From NCBI GenBank assembly GCA_037178675.1, contig JAYMGJ010000772.1, forward strand, positions 101,745 through 165,744: a stretch of DNA of 64,000 nt. The letters run 5' to 3'. Under the pieces are notes generated by a model that saw only the letters and a program-made list of their open reading frames with translations, had not been told where the DNA came from and made no database searches. Shown here piece by piece: positions 33,497 to 44,959 of the stretch. This DNA is from Scleroderma bovista (taxonomy: Eukaryota; Basidiomycota; Agaricomycetes; Boletales; Sclerodermataceae). Both the position numbers and the translations under genes were made by a program. Positions within the stretch are counted from its first letter, which is position 1, and every line of letters starts with the position of its first letter.

Positions 33497-34084
33497 CATG
33501 TCTATGCCACAGCTCTCCACGAACATGCACATGCATATGCCATCCCACACCTCTCACTCCTACGCCGGAAGACGCAAACAACCCAGTCGGCACAAACTCG
33601 CAGCAGATCGAAAGCCATAACCTTCCTATTGCAACACCAAAGGGAAAGTGGTCAACACCGCAACAAGCTCACCGCAAAACATAGTCACCATATGCTACTG
33701 CCACCGCCTACAGACCACAACACATGTAGTCAGTCCAAACAAACACGCGACCCAGTTAGCACCAGACTACATTACATGCACCCTTGCCCTCCCTTTGGTC
33801 CTGCGCGCCTCTACAGAGGCAGCCGAGACCGTGTTCGTACAGACGAAAGCAGACATAAACCACTACACACCCCTCCCCCCCAAAGTCAGGACGGCGCGTC
33901 TAAAACGCGCGGCGGGAACGAAGCGGACCACCGGGGGACCTTACGTCCCGGCCGGTTGGGGCATTCGCGCGTCCGGGGACCGGGTGTTTGGCCACAGGGG
34001 GCCCTACGATAGACTTTAGCCAGTAGAGTGCAATATGAGGCTTCATGCTTCGACGCACTATAATTTGATTCAAAAAAAATAAAA
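33497..34084 (+). other. LINE 3' untranslated region and A-rich tail
   Basis: No domain-bearing frame is seen. It ends ATTTGATTC followed by an A-rich tail just before the 14-bp target duplication. This is typical of a LINE 3' end. Confidence 0.7.
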
Positions 34085-34974
34085 AAATAAAACCAATGTT
34101 GACCCGGGCCAGCTTGTTCAAAAGTCCAGTGAACCTACGTTTCGCCTGCTCAGGAGAGTACGAAGGGATACAAGCCTGTTGGTTGATTGTGCTCGGAGCG
34201 ACCCAGCGATCAGGTGACATCGCGAGGGGAACAATGTCATCGTCAGAGCTGTGGCGTGGACTGTGCTGCAGCAATTGAGCAGGGATAACATCTTCGGAAA
34301 TAACATGGGCGACTTGTGTATGTCCCTCCAGCAATTGCGAGGAGTTGCTTTGCTGCAGAGTCTGTTCAGGTTGAGTAAATAGGACGGCATCTCGGGGAGT
34401 GTAGTCGGTTTCCCCCATAGTACCAGAAGTGCCTTGCACTTGTATGAAATCGCCATCGCCATCGGAATCACTTCTTTCCAGCGTTGCATCAAGAAGCGGC
34501 GAAGACACGTGGTTGGCGTGGGAGCCCAGGTGTTCATCTACGATTGTCACTATTCCACTAGACCTTGGAACTGATGCTGAGCGTAAAAGTAAGCACCAAT
34601 AGCGTGTGTATGCACACCGTACCATTTGTATGCCCGGTTCCTGTCTTCTGTGCCACCATAATACAACCGATGTACGGTGTGACATGTTCCCATACATCAT
34701 CGTCAATCCTTGCTGGAACTTCGTTGCAAAGATTCATGCATGCCGAATAGAACTCGATGTCAGAAGTTCCCAGCCCGAACTTCTTCCTAGCCAGTTCCTC
34801 TAAGGCCTGAAGCATGACAACCATGAGAGAGACTACAAGCGCTGGGATCGTCAAACTTACCGTAAATGTTCTCGGTACTGTCGCGTACATGTGAGATTCG
34901 CCATACCTGAGTATAAGAAGTGGTGTTTTGCGACTTGGAGGGGTCGTTGTCCAGTCCGTGCAGTTATGACCCAT
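34085..34974 (-). pseudogene. MIF4G-domain gene, copy C, 5' half (split by transposons)
   Basis: Exon 1 34974-34861 (MGHNCTDWTTTPPSRK), exon 2 34806-34623 (ALEELARKKFGLG..IEFYSAC) and the start of exon 3 from 34576 (RWVAPS, KRRFTGLLNKLARVN) match copies A and B in order and phase. At 34085-34098 the exon breaks in the LINE target duplication. The next residues, IGFICDRL, are found 21 kb away at 13301-13277, and the gene continues at 11757. No other defect is seen in this half. It would still start transcripts from its own promoter, which would read into the LINE antisense strand. Confidence 0.75.
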
Positions 34975-36199
34975 GATAACCAAGCTGTAGAGATGGTCGC
35001 CGTATCGATGGTAAAGGGCTCGTTATTATGCCTCATTGCTACTCCACGTGTCAACCATAAGCAAAGAGTTTAGGGCCGTCATTGAAGGTATCAAAGTTAC
35101 GATGGACACTCCAAGGGATAGCTGGGATGCAGAAAAACTTCCGTGTTCCTTTCGACCCATGAGTATTGTTGTATATAAGCAAAAAGGCATGCAACATCCA
35201 CCTGAAGTGTGAAAGGTGAACCTGCCATTGACTGTGGCTAGTAGAAAATGGGCGACGTACATTCTTTCTCGAGCAGGGTAGAGAGAAAAGGGAAGAATGG
35301 TTTAATGACATCGAGATGTGCGTATGAGTCGGTGAGAGCGATGATTACAACAGCCCTACCAGGTTCCGCCACGGATCCGCTCTCACAGACAAAGAGAACC
35401 ATGGGAGGTTGCAAGTCGCGCCCGTACATTCCACTTAGCTTGAGGGCTCTACATGTGTTATGTAGTAAAACTGGATAAAGTTTGGGATGACAAATGTACC
35501 ATGGATTTCGAACGGAATCGTGGTAATGTCACAGTTAAACTTTGCATGCTAGAGAGCTGCTGACGGAGATGAACGCCCTGATAGTTAGATTATCGTCATG
35601 GATAAGTAGATGTCAGAGAATCTTGGCGGCACAGTAAAATTCAACGAGTACGCTACGTACTGGATATATCAGGCACAAACGCACCTAAATGCCTTGTTAA
35701 CTTAGAAATGGAAAGGGGAGCAAGAGGGTAGTTCTGAGACGAAGGATATTATCGTAAGGAATGTCAGACGCAGTAAGCACAACAGGATGAGAATGTGGGG
35801 CGAGAGGCGCACTTACTGTAGGTTGAATCCCAAGTAGTCCATGCAAGAAGGACGAAATGATCAAGCCATGAGTTTGCGATTCAACAGTAAGTGGGACTCA
35901 ATGCGGAGGAAAATACTGTCCAGGGAACCTGCAGGGGATCATAAGATAGAAACGAGATAATGTTTGTGTTTCCATTTTGTTGTCATAAACGAAAAGACGA
36001 CGCACAATGTGGAGGGAAACTCCTTGAATCGATAAGTAGTCTCGACTTCGGTGAGAAGTCGGAACGCCGCCGCTCGTGCGATGCAAGTTCCTCGCTCCCA
36101 CTGCGCGCATCTCACAGTTATGATGTAGGCATAGAAAACCAAACCTGCTTCAGATCTTTTTTTTGGACAAACCCTACATAATCGCTATACCGGACGCCT
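34975..36199. other. Upstream of MIF4G copy C; no clear gene
   Basis: The 60 bases just upstream of the copy C ATG are open in frame (YGDHLYSLVI) and resemble the same region of copy A. Minus-strand frames at about 35050-35430 look partly coding (VVIIALTDSYAHLDVIKPFFPFL), possibly lost 5' exons. Beyond 35.5 kb nothing is recognised. Confidence 0.35.
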
Positions 36200-37250
36200 G
36201 AATAGGCACCGGATCGAGGAAAAATGCTCTTACGGACTTCCCATCTGGGTGACGGGGGTGTGTGGGACTCCATGAGCCTACTGGTGAGCCCGTTATAGGG
36301 CGCCTGGTAGGCGTTATACCCACTAAAACCTCGGATTGGGTGGGTGGTCGCCCGGGGTCGTTGAGTTGGATGAGAGGTTGGTTCCCTGTTAGTTCTAGGA
36401 CTTCTTAGGTTAGTGCTCTGGTGCGTTCACAGTGTATCGACCCGCGCTCGGGCTTCTGGGTGAAGGAGATTATGTTCTATGTACGACGAGTGGAGGAGGG
36501 TGGGGAGGTTTACTTTAATCACTGGAAAGCACCGCGGTTGCCTCTGGTTCTGCCTTGCCGCGCTGGTCTGATTCGTGTTTTGGGCCGTTCCACCCTGGTA
36601 GGAAAGGCTTTTAGCTGTGACCAAGCGACCAGGTCCTTGTGCGCTGGTGCGTGGAGATATTAAAGCGTGGCAGATGTCACCTGGGAGTTGCAAGTCGATG
36701 AGTTCCATCTCCAAGGATACGGTCTGGCATAGGTATGGTTGTCGTAGTCGAAAATCCGGGGATAATTTTAGGTCCTAGTTCGGAGAGCCAGCGTTCGAGC
36801 TCATCTGTCGGGAATCCCTCTAGTTCCTGTCCAGGGTAGGTCTGGTGGATGAGTGGGAAGTCGTCAATGGGGGTCGGGGTGAAGAAGAAGTGTTTGGGAG
36901 GGAGGTGGGGAGCTAGTTTGTTGTCTCCCTGTAGCGGACAAGTTCCTGTAAAAAGTTTTCACCTATCATCAAGTCCGTCGTTTTACTGGTGGTGGAGGTC
37001 TCACTTCTGGGGTGTGGGCATCAACTTTCTTCTTGACAGCCCTGCAGGAGTGGCCGCCCGCCGCCAGGCCTTGTTTACCGTGTGGAATGTTAGGTGGGTC
37101 GTTGGTCCTCATCAGACGATGGGGTCTTTTGGTGTCGGGGATACCTGTAGCTAGGTCATCTGTGGTGGATGAGAGGTCTGATTCTCTTCTGGGCTCAGGA
37201 GGGGCCAGGAAGTCCTGTGCGCTGTTTTTTTCTGTTCATACGCTACCTTG
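36200..37250 (-). pseudogene. Unidentified minus-strand coding remnant, perhaps transposon-derived
   Basis: Minus-strand frames give sequence of coding character: NKLAPHLPPKHFFFTPTP, then TYPGQELEGFPTDELERWL and IIPGFSTTTTIPMPDR, followed by broken segments (LPTLLHSSYIEHNLLHPEAR). The base composition and GGGTG-rich plus strand differ from neighbours. No catalytic motif, terminal repeat or target duplication was recognised. It abuts the RPC11 gene. I do not know what it encoded. Confidence 0.35.
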
Positions 37251-37343
37251 CCCAGCAGCAAGCTGCGTGGGAAAACCACCCATGAGGTTAGTGGTACTGG
37301 TTCAAAGCCCTCAGTGCTCACCCAGATCTTATTTCTACTCAAG

Positions 37344-37882
37344 ATGCTCTTCTGTCCGACATGTGCCAATTTGCTGGTCATATCCGCCGATACCGGGTAC
37401 AACAAATGGGCGTGTAACACTTGCCCTTATGAATTTCCGATAGCGAAACAGGTCTTGTCAACCCATCGAGTCCTGATGACCTGACGTACCCGTTGACTGG
37501 TAGATGACATCACGCACTCGTATGAGACGCAAAGAAGTTGACGATGTTTTGGGCGGTGATGAGATGTGGAAACATGCAGACTCCACCGACGGTGAGTGGT
37601 ATAATTATTACCTTAATGTTTGTTCCAGACTGTACTTCTTTGCCTTCTCTAGCCTCATGTGATAAGTGCAACAACCGGAGGGCGTTCTTTTACCAATTAC
37701 AGATTCGGTCTGCTGACGAGCCGATGACTACTTGTGCGTTCATTTGTTCAAAGGATGATCAGACCTTCACCTTACTTCGGGTCCTTAGTCTATCGGTGGG
37801 TTAACAGGATGCCTTGAGTAAGCTTCTGATTGACAAGTTTATTAGGTGTACCAAGTGTCACTACCAATGGCGGGAGAACTGA
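37344..37882 (+). pseudogene. RPC11: RNA polymerase III subunit C11 (RPC11/POLR3K), 1-bp frameshift near end
   Basis: Exons: 37344-37451, 37504-37591, 37629-37733 and about 37838-37882. The first exon encodes the N-terminal zinc ribbon (MLFCPTCANLL..WACNTCPYEF). Exon 2 gives KEVDDVLGGDEMW and exon 3 SCDKC followed by QLQIRSADEPMTT, the TFIIS-like hairpin with the catalytic Asp-Glu. The last exon should complete FY and then RCTKCHYQWREN with the second Cys pair. One extra T (TTTATTAGG where TTTATAGG is expected) puts a stop after FY. C11 is a small subunit needed for transcript cleavage and termination by Pol III and is normally essential. Sequence error, another copy elsewhere, or a pseudogene are all possible. 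Confidence 0.8.
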
Positions 37883-40030
37883 ACTACTGATGTGATGCAC
37901 GCAGAAATGAATTTACACGAGGCATAGCAACAACCACATACATAGCTGTGGTTCTGCGCTGTCTCCGACAGCAAGTTATTTGCATTGACCTAATAACAGC
38001 GCTGTCATAAGCTGCGAGGAGCAGTCATAGAGCTGAACCACCGCCGAGAAAGCAGAGCTTATAGCACGAAGGTATTGGACAGGAGAGGGTGAGAATTGTA
38101 ACTCTCAGGCACAGTGGCGATGAGAAAGAATCCAGGGTCTGAGGAGACGTTTCCGTTGATGCAAAACAGGGGAAGTATCTGATTCAATTCAATACTAAAA
38201 CTAATGGGAGCAGAAAAGCGGAAGAAGAGATCGAAGGTAAGATCAGAAGAGGCCCGCAGACGGTCGACGGAGGGAGCCCTGTGCATGTGGCTTTAGTTGC
38301 ATACGAGTCTGCTAATTTTTGAGCTAGCACCTCATTCTTCTGTGCTGATATAGGAAGGGTGCGAGTGTGTTCAACGTGGAAGTGATTTGAAGAAGAGCCA
38401 ATCAGCCTGACAAGCTGGCGGTCCGCCAACGGTCAGGTGATTACATAATGGTTCGACGGACACCGGCCCGTTGCAGTTCCAAACAATGCAAGTTTCATTT
38501 TCTTAACGGACTCCTAGGCGAATGACGACCACTCATCATGATGTTTTACTCTCAGTGAATTGCGCCGCGAGATTGGCACGAATCTGTCAGTCCACTGAGG
38601 CCCTTTCGGGTCATTCACTTGCGTCATTCTTGCGTTTTGCTAAGATGATGCCTAACATGTTCATCTGGTAATGCTTGCTGCGTGCGCACGAGTCTCTTTC
38701 GTTGATAGCTTCAATCATTGACCTTGGTTGTACTTTCATTTATCTTTAAGTCGCTTCAAGCTAAGTACTTGCTTCCGCAGACTATCTTTGTGACAGAAAA
38801 CAAGGAAAGATAGAGATATGTTCGGTTGCCGTCTCAAAACGTCGACTATGAACGTGATAATCCACGTGGCTACTGTCACACTATCTGATGGCATTGGAAG
38901 GGCAAGACTGTCGGCTCGTGTGGTTGTTTCATATCCTCACCCTTCCCAATTGTTCTTAATGGAAAATTCTGCAGCTATGGAATGACTTACCATATATCAC
39001 CGGTGATTGCGGCGTAGCGCGACCGATTACCGTCCGATGTCACAAGTGGTCTACGACTTCCAAGTCCGTGATAGCCCAATAGCAAAAAAAAGTAGCAACT
39101 TCGTGGACCATATCTGAGTCGAGATACTTGACTCCAGTGTTGCACATGCGATAGACCTTTCTTCCCCGTGGCTTTGTTGCTTCCAGTCCATCAAATGAGC
39201 TCTCCACATGCAAATGTTTACTACTATGTCTGTTATTCGGATAGTACAGGCACTCCTATTTCTCTGTTGCTGGAACTACATACAACCTTCCTGGTGAGTC
39301 ATAAACACACGCCTTAGAAAGTGGAGATGCTGCAGCTGCACTTCAAGCTCAAGGATTACCTGAAGTCTTATCTATGTAAAGCTGCGACATCATCTGCTCT
39401 ATAATGATTAATGATTCCATTTCCGCGGCCACCCTCATGACGATCGGTAAACGGGGTCCCAGAGGTAATTGCCAGTATCACCGAGTCATGAAAATCCAAA
39501 ATCGCATTTATCGAGATGAGAACGAGTTCTATTGAAGAAATAAAGCTTTATTGGTGGCAGTGGCGTGGGTTGTCTGGGCGACATCGATCAGAGGTCGGGT
39601 ACATATCTACGGTGATATTTGGCTTCTGCATGCTGGTCGTTGATGTGGTCAGAAGATTTGAGTGACGAGCCCAATGTACATATTCTTATTATTATTGCAC
39701 ATAGTTTGCAACACAATTTACATATTCAGCAAAGCATTGCTCACAGCCATCTAACCTGTATTGACTCATCTGTAAATTAACCCTCCCTAACCACGACCTC
39801 GTTCCCTTCGAGGTATCACCTCAACTGCGCCGAAAATGGACAGTGATGCATTGATGTTCTGAGACCTTCGGAAGCTGCATGAGGTGAAAGAATTTTTTCG
39901 ATGCCACATATCTAACGCCATCTATGTAGGGCGCGGTATAGCCCACACCTTCTGCTTGACTCTTGCTTCGTACTTCCGAGACTCACTGCTAGTTCACCTC
40001 CCTGAGTTCCTCGCAGCACCAGATGATTTG
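37883..40030. other. No identifiable gene
   Basis: Short frames occur on the minus strand (38059-38429), but no domain or splice structure could be supported. Low-complexity AT stretches occur near 39690-39720. An in-frame extension of the F-box gene reaches back to an ATG at 39884. Confidence 0.35.
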
Positions 40031-41931
40031 ATGGCCCATATTACGGACTTCCCGCTCGAACTGATAGAGCACATCCTGTATACGCTGGACCCACTGGACA
40101 TCTCACGCATCGCTCAGTCCAGTCGGCTCTTCCGCGAACTCATTTATGGTACTAGATCTTGCCAACGGTTCTGGAGAGGTCTATACCTCGCCCAACCGTT
40201 GGACGATCCGCGGAAGACGGTGACTTACCTCGGGTACCCACGTTCAAGGACCGAAACGAGTTCCAGCACCAGAATAACAACGACGACACCTACGATAGTG
40301 ACTGCGGATTGCCCAGCGGATATGAGCGATGTCAACCTACACAGCATGGTCGAAACAAGTGATATTGACTGGCAAGGGGAGCTCCAACGGATCATTCGCG
40401 CTCGCACGGTTGTTCTAAACCCACGTGTTTGTCGGGAAGGGGAATGGGGTGAGGTGTTGAGGACGCTACTCGACGTCGCAACAACGCTGCCTCCAGTACC
40501 ATTCCAAGAGAGTGATTGTACTTCGAAAAATGTGGTCTGGATATTACGTCTCTTGCGTGACGGTGCGCTCTTCGATATTGACGAAGAGGTTCATGGGAAT
40601 GATGGTCAGGACGGGGTCGAGGGTCGTTATGGTGTGGAAAGGGATACAGAAAGTCATCCACGACCACGTTTGACACCAGAAGAGGTGCAACTGCTCGCAC
40701 GGCTGCACACGTGGGTAGGGCTGACCCGCAGAGATGTCACACATCCCCAGAAACGCATTGCTTCACGAGCATTCGTATATGATCTTCGGAACTACAGTCC
40801 TACAAACAATTTTGGACCATTCATGCTGGACGGAAGCATGCGCGTCAACTGGAGACATATGCAGGCCCTGGCCCACGTATACGGGATGCTATGGCTGGAA
40901 CTGGAGAGGGACGATATAGGCGAATACGATGATTTCGAGGTGGATAGGGGTGCTCAGCAGTGGGGATCCACTTTCACTCTGTCGTTCTGCCAAAGTGTCA
41001 TACCGCCGGGCATGAACCTCGATAGGGAGCGCGACTGGGCCGGTGTTGAGGGATTGTGGTACTTTGGATATTGTTTCCTCGACCACAGGGAACTTCTAAG
41101 TAAGCCCCTTCCATGTCCTGCCCACCATTCACACCCCTTTTGCCGTTTTTCATTTGTTTCGAGACAATCTGACACAAGGTTTTTTTACGGTGGTTTTACA
41201 GTCTACAATTATTCTTCTGTGGGTATCATCTTATCTCTACTTGCAAACCTGAATCCACAGGCAAAAAATCTTATCCTGTAGCCGCCTCCATTGGATACCT
41301 CCATATTTGAGGGTGACGATGTTCCCGAAACGCACTGCTCAGTGGTCGTCTACTTCCGTGTGATTGATGTGGAGCCTGATCCAACCCACCCCACGCGACC
41401 CAAGATCAACTTTGCTGGCGAGCTCGATGGAAATTTCTCTGTGATCGGGTCTGTCCAATTGACCTCAGATGAACAAGTGCGGTGGTATTTTGTACGTTTT
41501 TTCTTGCTCTGTTTACATACGTATACCCACCAAACTCTCTGTATTTTTATGCCCCGATCGGACTTGATTCTGACATCTTACATACTTTTTTCATGATGAC
41601 AGAAATCTGGGAACGACGACCAACCCGTTTGGAGGTACATCTCCTGTTGTTCGGCTGACATGGTCTGCAGAGTATTCTGATTCCACCTCTCTCTTCTTGC
41701 AGTGGTGAAGCTATTAGTCTTGGTGGCGTAGGCTCCCAAGCGGGTATCCTGGGTGTATGGTCGACAGTTTTTCACGATATTGAAGATCCAGTTGGTAGGT
41801 ACTTTCCCCCTTTATCGCCGCATTTCCTTGTGTCACCCGTCCGTACTGCCCATTTCGGATCTAACTCACGTTTTTTTATCTTGAAACCAGGTCCTATGTG
41901 GTTACGCCGACAAAAGTTTATTGTGGACTAA
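40031..41931 (+). CDS. F-box protein of an Agaricomycete family
   Basis: Exon 1 begins MAHITDFPLELIEHILYTL, an F-box that binds Skp1 in SCF ubiquitin ligases. It continues LDISRIAQSSRLFRELIYG and FWRGLYLAQPLDDPR and runs to about 41099. Later exons at 41282-41491, 41603-41634, 41703-41794 and 41891-41931 encode the family's C-terminal module (RVIDVEPDP, FAGELDG, GILGVWSTVFHDIEDPVG, PMWLRR) and end at TAA. The later exons join in phase. The junction between exon 1 (phase 1) and 41282 (phase 0) is off by one base, so that intron is misjudged or the gene carries a 1-bp lesion. The start could instead be the in-frame ATG at 39884. The substrate is unknown. Confidence 0.75.
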
Positions 41932-44900
41932 TGCACCTCTGACCTTCCTGGAAGAATTGATTCTGTGATGGTCTGTACAGAAATTGTATTTGGGCTTCCC
42001 TGGGCTCAATACCACGTGTTTTTCTAGGTTTGAATTTCACATTGGCATTCACCAATGGGAAAGTCTGGGATGACGGTGACCCTGCCAAGGCGTGGAGAGA
42101 CATACCTCGAGCTTAAGTCCTACCACGGTTTCTGACGTGCACGTATGTGGCCGTATTGTGCTGGATTGCCTATGCTTTGATGGTTTCTACTTTACTATAT
42201 CCATTCATCTCTCCCGATATCTAGTTGTTTTCCTGCAACCGTTCGTTGGTGTTCTGTCTACTCTATGGCTGTGTAAGTTGCTGTCATATCATAATGCCTT
42301 ACGCGTTATAATACCCTGTATTTTGGCGAGTTGTTGCCTAGGAGGGAACAGCGTTGCCTGGCCAGGTGTCTTCCGAATGCATCTCTATCCGCATCCGTTG
42401 GTAATTCCAAAGGAGGCAAAGCCGTTCCTTACGCCGGCGTGGTCCCACATGCAACACGTCAAAGATTGGTCTACGAAGCTGCTTTGGCAGGTACATACTA
42501 AAAGCGTAGTGGTGTGCACCCGGTGGCAATGCAAGACCAGATGCTCATTCCTGTAGTTGCTAACGGGACTTCGAAGTCACCTCAATAAATTATAACCCAC
42601 CCTCAACTTTGAAATTGTTCCTCTCATGACTCGTGTACACTGTCCCAATTTTTCAAGCCCGCTCAGAACGAAACCTTCAAACGAGATACGCCGGGTTGAC
42701 GGAGATGCCAGCCTTGAGGCACTTATCATACGCGGCAGCCCTTAGGTTTGCCCACACGAGTTTTATATATGTGGCCAATAATAAAGTACTCACGCATATA
42801 CTACTACCAGGTTTCTAACCAACCCAGCTGCGTTTCGTGGGCCGACAACTTGGCTGGACGGTATCACATCTCAGTGGTGCTTCACATGATGCTATCGGAA
42901 TCCTTTATGCGCTGATAGCGACGAGGGAACACACCAATCTTATCGCGAAGGGCGCCCAGCCAGCACCTCAGTGAATCGTCCACCCAGTTGTTGAAGTTGT
43001 TCTGATATCGCGCAGTATATCAACGGGCCACTTGGTACGTAGTCAGTCAATTTATCCCGTTCCAGTTACAAGTGCCCACCAACAAATTCCACACGTAATA
43101 AGTAATCCCTGCAACAATTCGATTTGATCCTATCTTACAAATAGCATTGTTATCTGATACTGCCAATAAATTGAAGAGATTAATGTATCTCGGAATCTTT
43201 GCCGGGGCCCCGAGATAACCTGCGCCGTAGCATGTCATTGGATATTTATGCTGTTCTTAGAACGGTGGAGAATTATGCGAAGTGAACTCTCCGTAGCACC
43301 AGAAGCAAGCACTTGTTAGTATTTAGTAACTTTTTTCTGATGATGATGAGAAGTCAACAAATGAGGCGATACTATAAGAATTACACGATGATGCGTCGGA
43401 TGTCGCCATGCTTTCCCAGTCCCACACTTCCATATTATATTTAACTTGTGAAACTATAGACTATTCCACGAATGAATGCTGATAGGCTGACTGTATGAAA
43501 CGAAGTTTCTGCCTACGATAGCTTTAATCAACATACAATCAATCCGATCGATTGCACTCACGATGCGCACGGGGCCATTGGAGCTTTGTAGTGACTTGTA
43601 CCAGACTGGTTTGAGAAGCACAACAGCTGCATCTAAGGTCGAGCATATTAGGGTAGTCCCTATAACTTGGATTTAAAAAAAAAAGGACCGCAAGATTAAT
43701 TAGTGGAATTCTGAGCGGAAGTGACGCACGCCGTGTCGATTTTCGACTCATGCATAGTAGCAGACTCGACTGGGATGATTGGTGGTCAAGGGATGGAGGT
43801 TAGTCTCATACTACTGACCGTCGTGCGCGTGGTAGTCAGATACCTGACTGAAGCCTTGCAGCAGTGGTGATTCTGCGAAAGGGCACTGGCAACACACCTG
43901 AAGACAAGGTAGTGGGCATGCTCGACATTTTCGAACTATCACGTCCAGTGAAAACTGGATCGCACAGGGCGTTACATAGCTAGTATGACGAGACTCTGTG
44001 AGGACAGCACCAAAGTGACCAAACTCATGATCAAGAGATCATAAATGGCAAAGATCTTATTTTTTCTGATGGGGCCGCTCATGTTTGAGCCATGGCTCGA
44101 AGAACAAGCTGTTTGCATGGCGACTGAAAAAGATGCATGTTGCTGAGCTCAAGCAAATTTGTGATCAGCAGCTTCAAAGCAAAAGACATTGGGTTCCCCT
44201 GCTTGACTCGACAAGGTAACCCGGTATCGGACTTCTCCGGTTGCCCTAGTTTTACTCCTTATCGCCGCGGTACTGAGGTCCCCTGTTTCTATCCATATGA
44301 TCGTTCTGGTCCAGATTATGTAAAGCTTAAGTCCTATGTAATCTCCCAAATCCAGACTCTATTAGAGGAAGATAGTCGTTCCACGCTGGGTTTACAGGTT
44401 TGGCACGAATGGTATGGAAACATGTAATGTAACGACTACTTATGTACACCATGACCTGCATTCTACATCCTAGTCTGGTAACCAGACTACCCATATGTAC
44501 AAATAATAGTGATAGAGATAGTATGTAGAATACGGTATAACGACCAACAAAAAAAGACGCATCTACACAGAATAAATTCCATCCGATGCATGAAGTAAAT
44601 GTCCCAATGGGATTGGTCACAAAAATGGTGAATGAGCGTTGAGAATAGGTTCCATAAGGCTATCCTGGAGAGTAAGGAGAGTAACAGGATAGCATCTAGA
44701 GTGTCAGGGGCGTAGATGGACTACGCATGCAACATGTCATGAGGGTCATTATACATTATGCATACATCAGTGCGCGACCGGCGAGCAAGATGGAGGGTCT
44801 ACCAATGACATGGCTCAAATGTTGGCATTTGCCAAGTTCCCAAAAACGGCGATAAGTAGCCATACAAAAACGGATAACGGCTGCTTTAGTGGTGTTGCCC

Positions 44901-44959
44901 TGTAGAAGCGTCGGGTTAGCGCCGAAAGCACACACACAGAGGACAGCAGAAACGCGAAC
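41932..44959. other. No identifiable gene
   Basis: Frames such as 42092-42556 and 44137-44427 on the plus strand lack recognisable domains. The second has a coding look (FPCLTRQGNPVSDFSGCPSF) but no neighbours in phase. The region around 43.0-44.1 kb is AT-rich and gene-poor. Confidence 0.35.

Larger units (their letters stand above)
13302..34084 (+). mobile_element. Tad1-like LINE (non-LTR) retrotransposon, interrupted by a Gypsy element
   Basis: The LINE is bounded by a 14-bp target duplication, AAATAAAACCAATG (13288-13301 and 34085-34098), and ends in an A-rich tail (about 34071-34084). Without the Gypsy insertion it is about 6.7 kb. It has two frames: ORF1 with three zinc knuckles, and ORF2 with an apurinic-type endonuclease, reverse transcriptase, RNase H and a C-terminal CCHC motif. 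This is the layout of fungal Tad-clade LINEs. Both ORFs carry premature stops or frameshifts, so this copy is dead. It inserted antisense into exon 3 of MIF4G copy C. Confidence 0.9.

Noticed and set aside
33900..34706. 268-codon minus-strand frame as one gene
   Set aside because: It runs from MIF4G copy C exon 3 into the LINE 3' end; residues after LARVNIGFI are LINE sequence read backwards.
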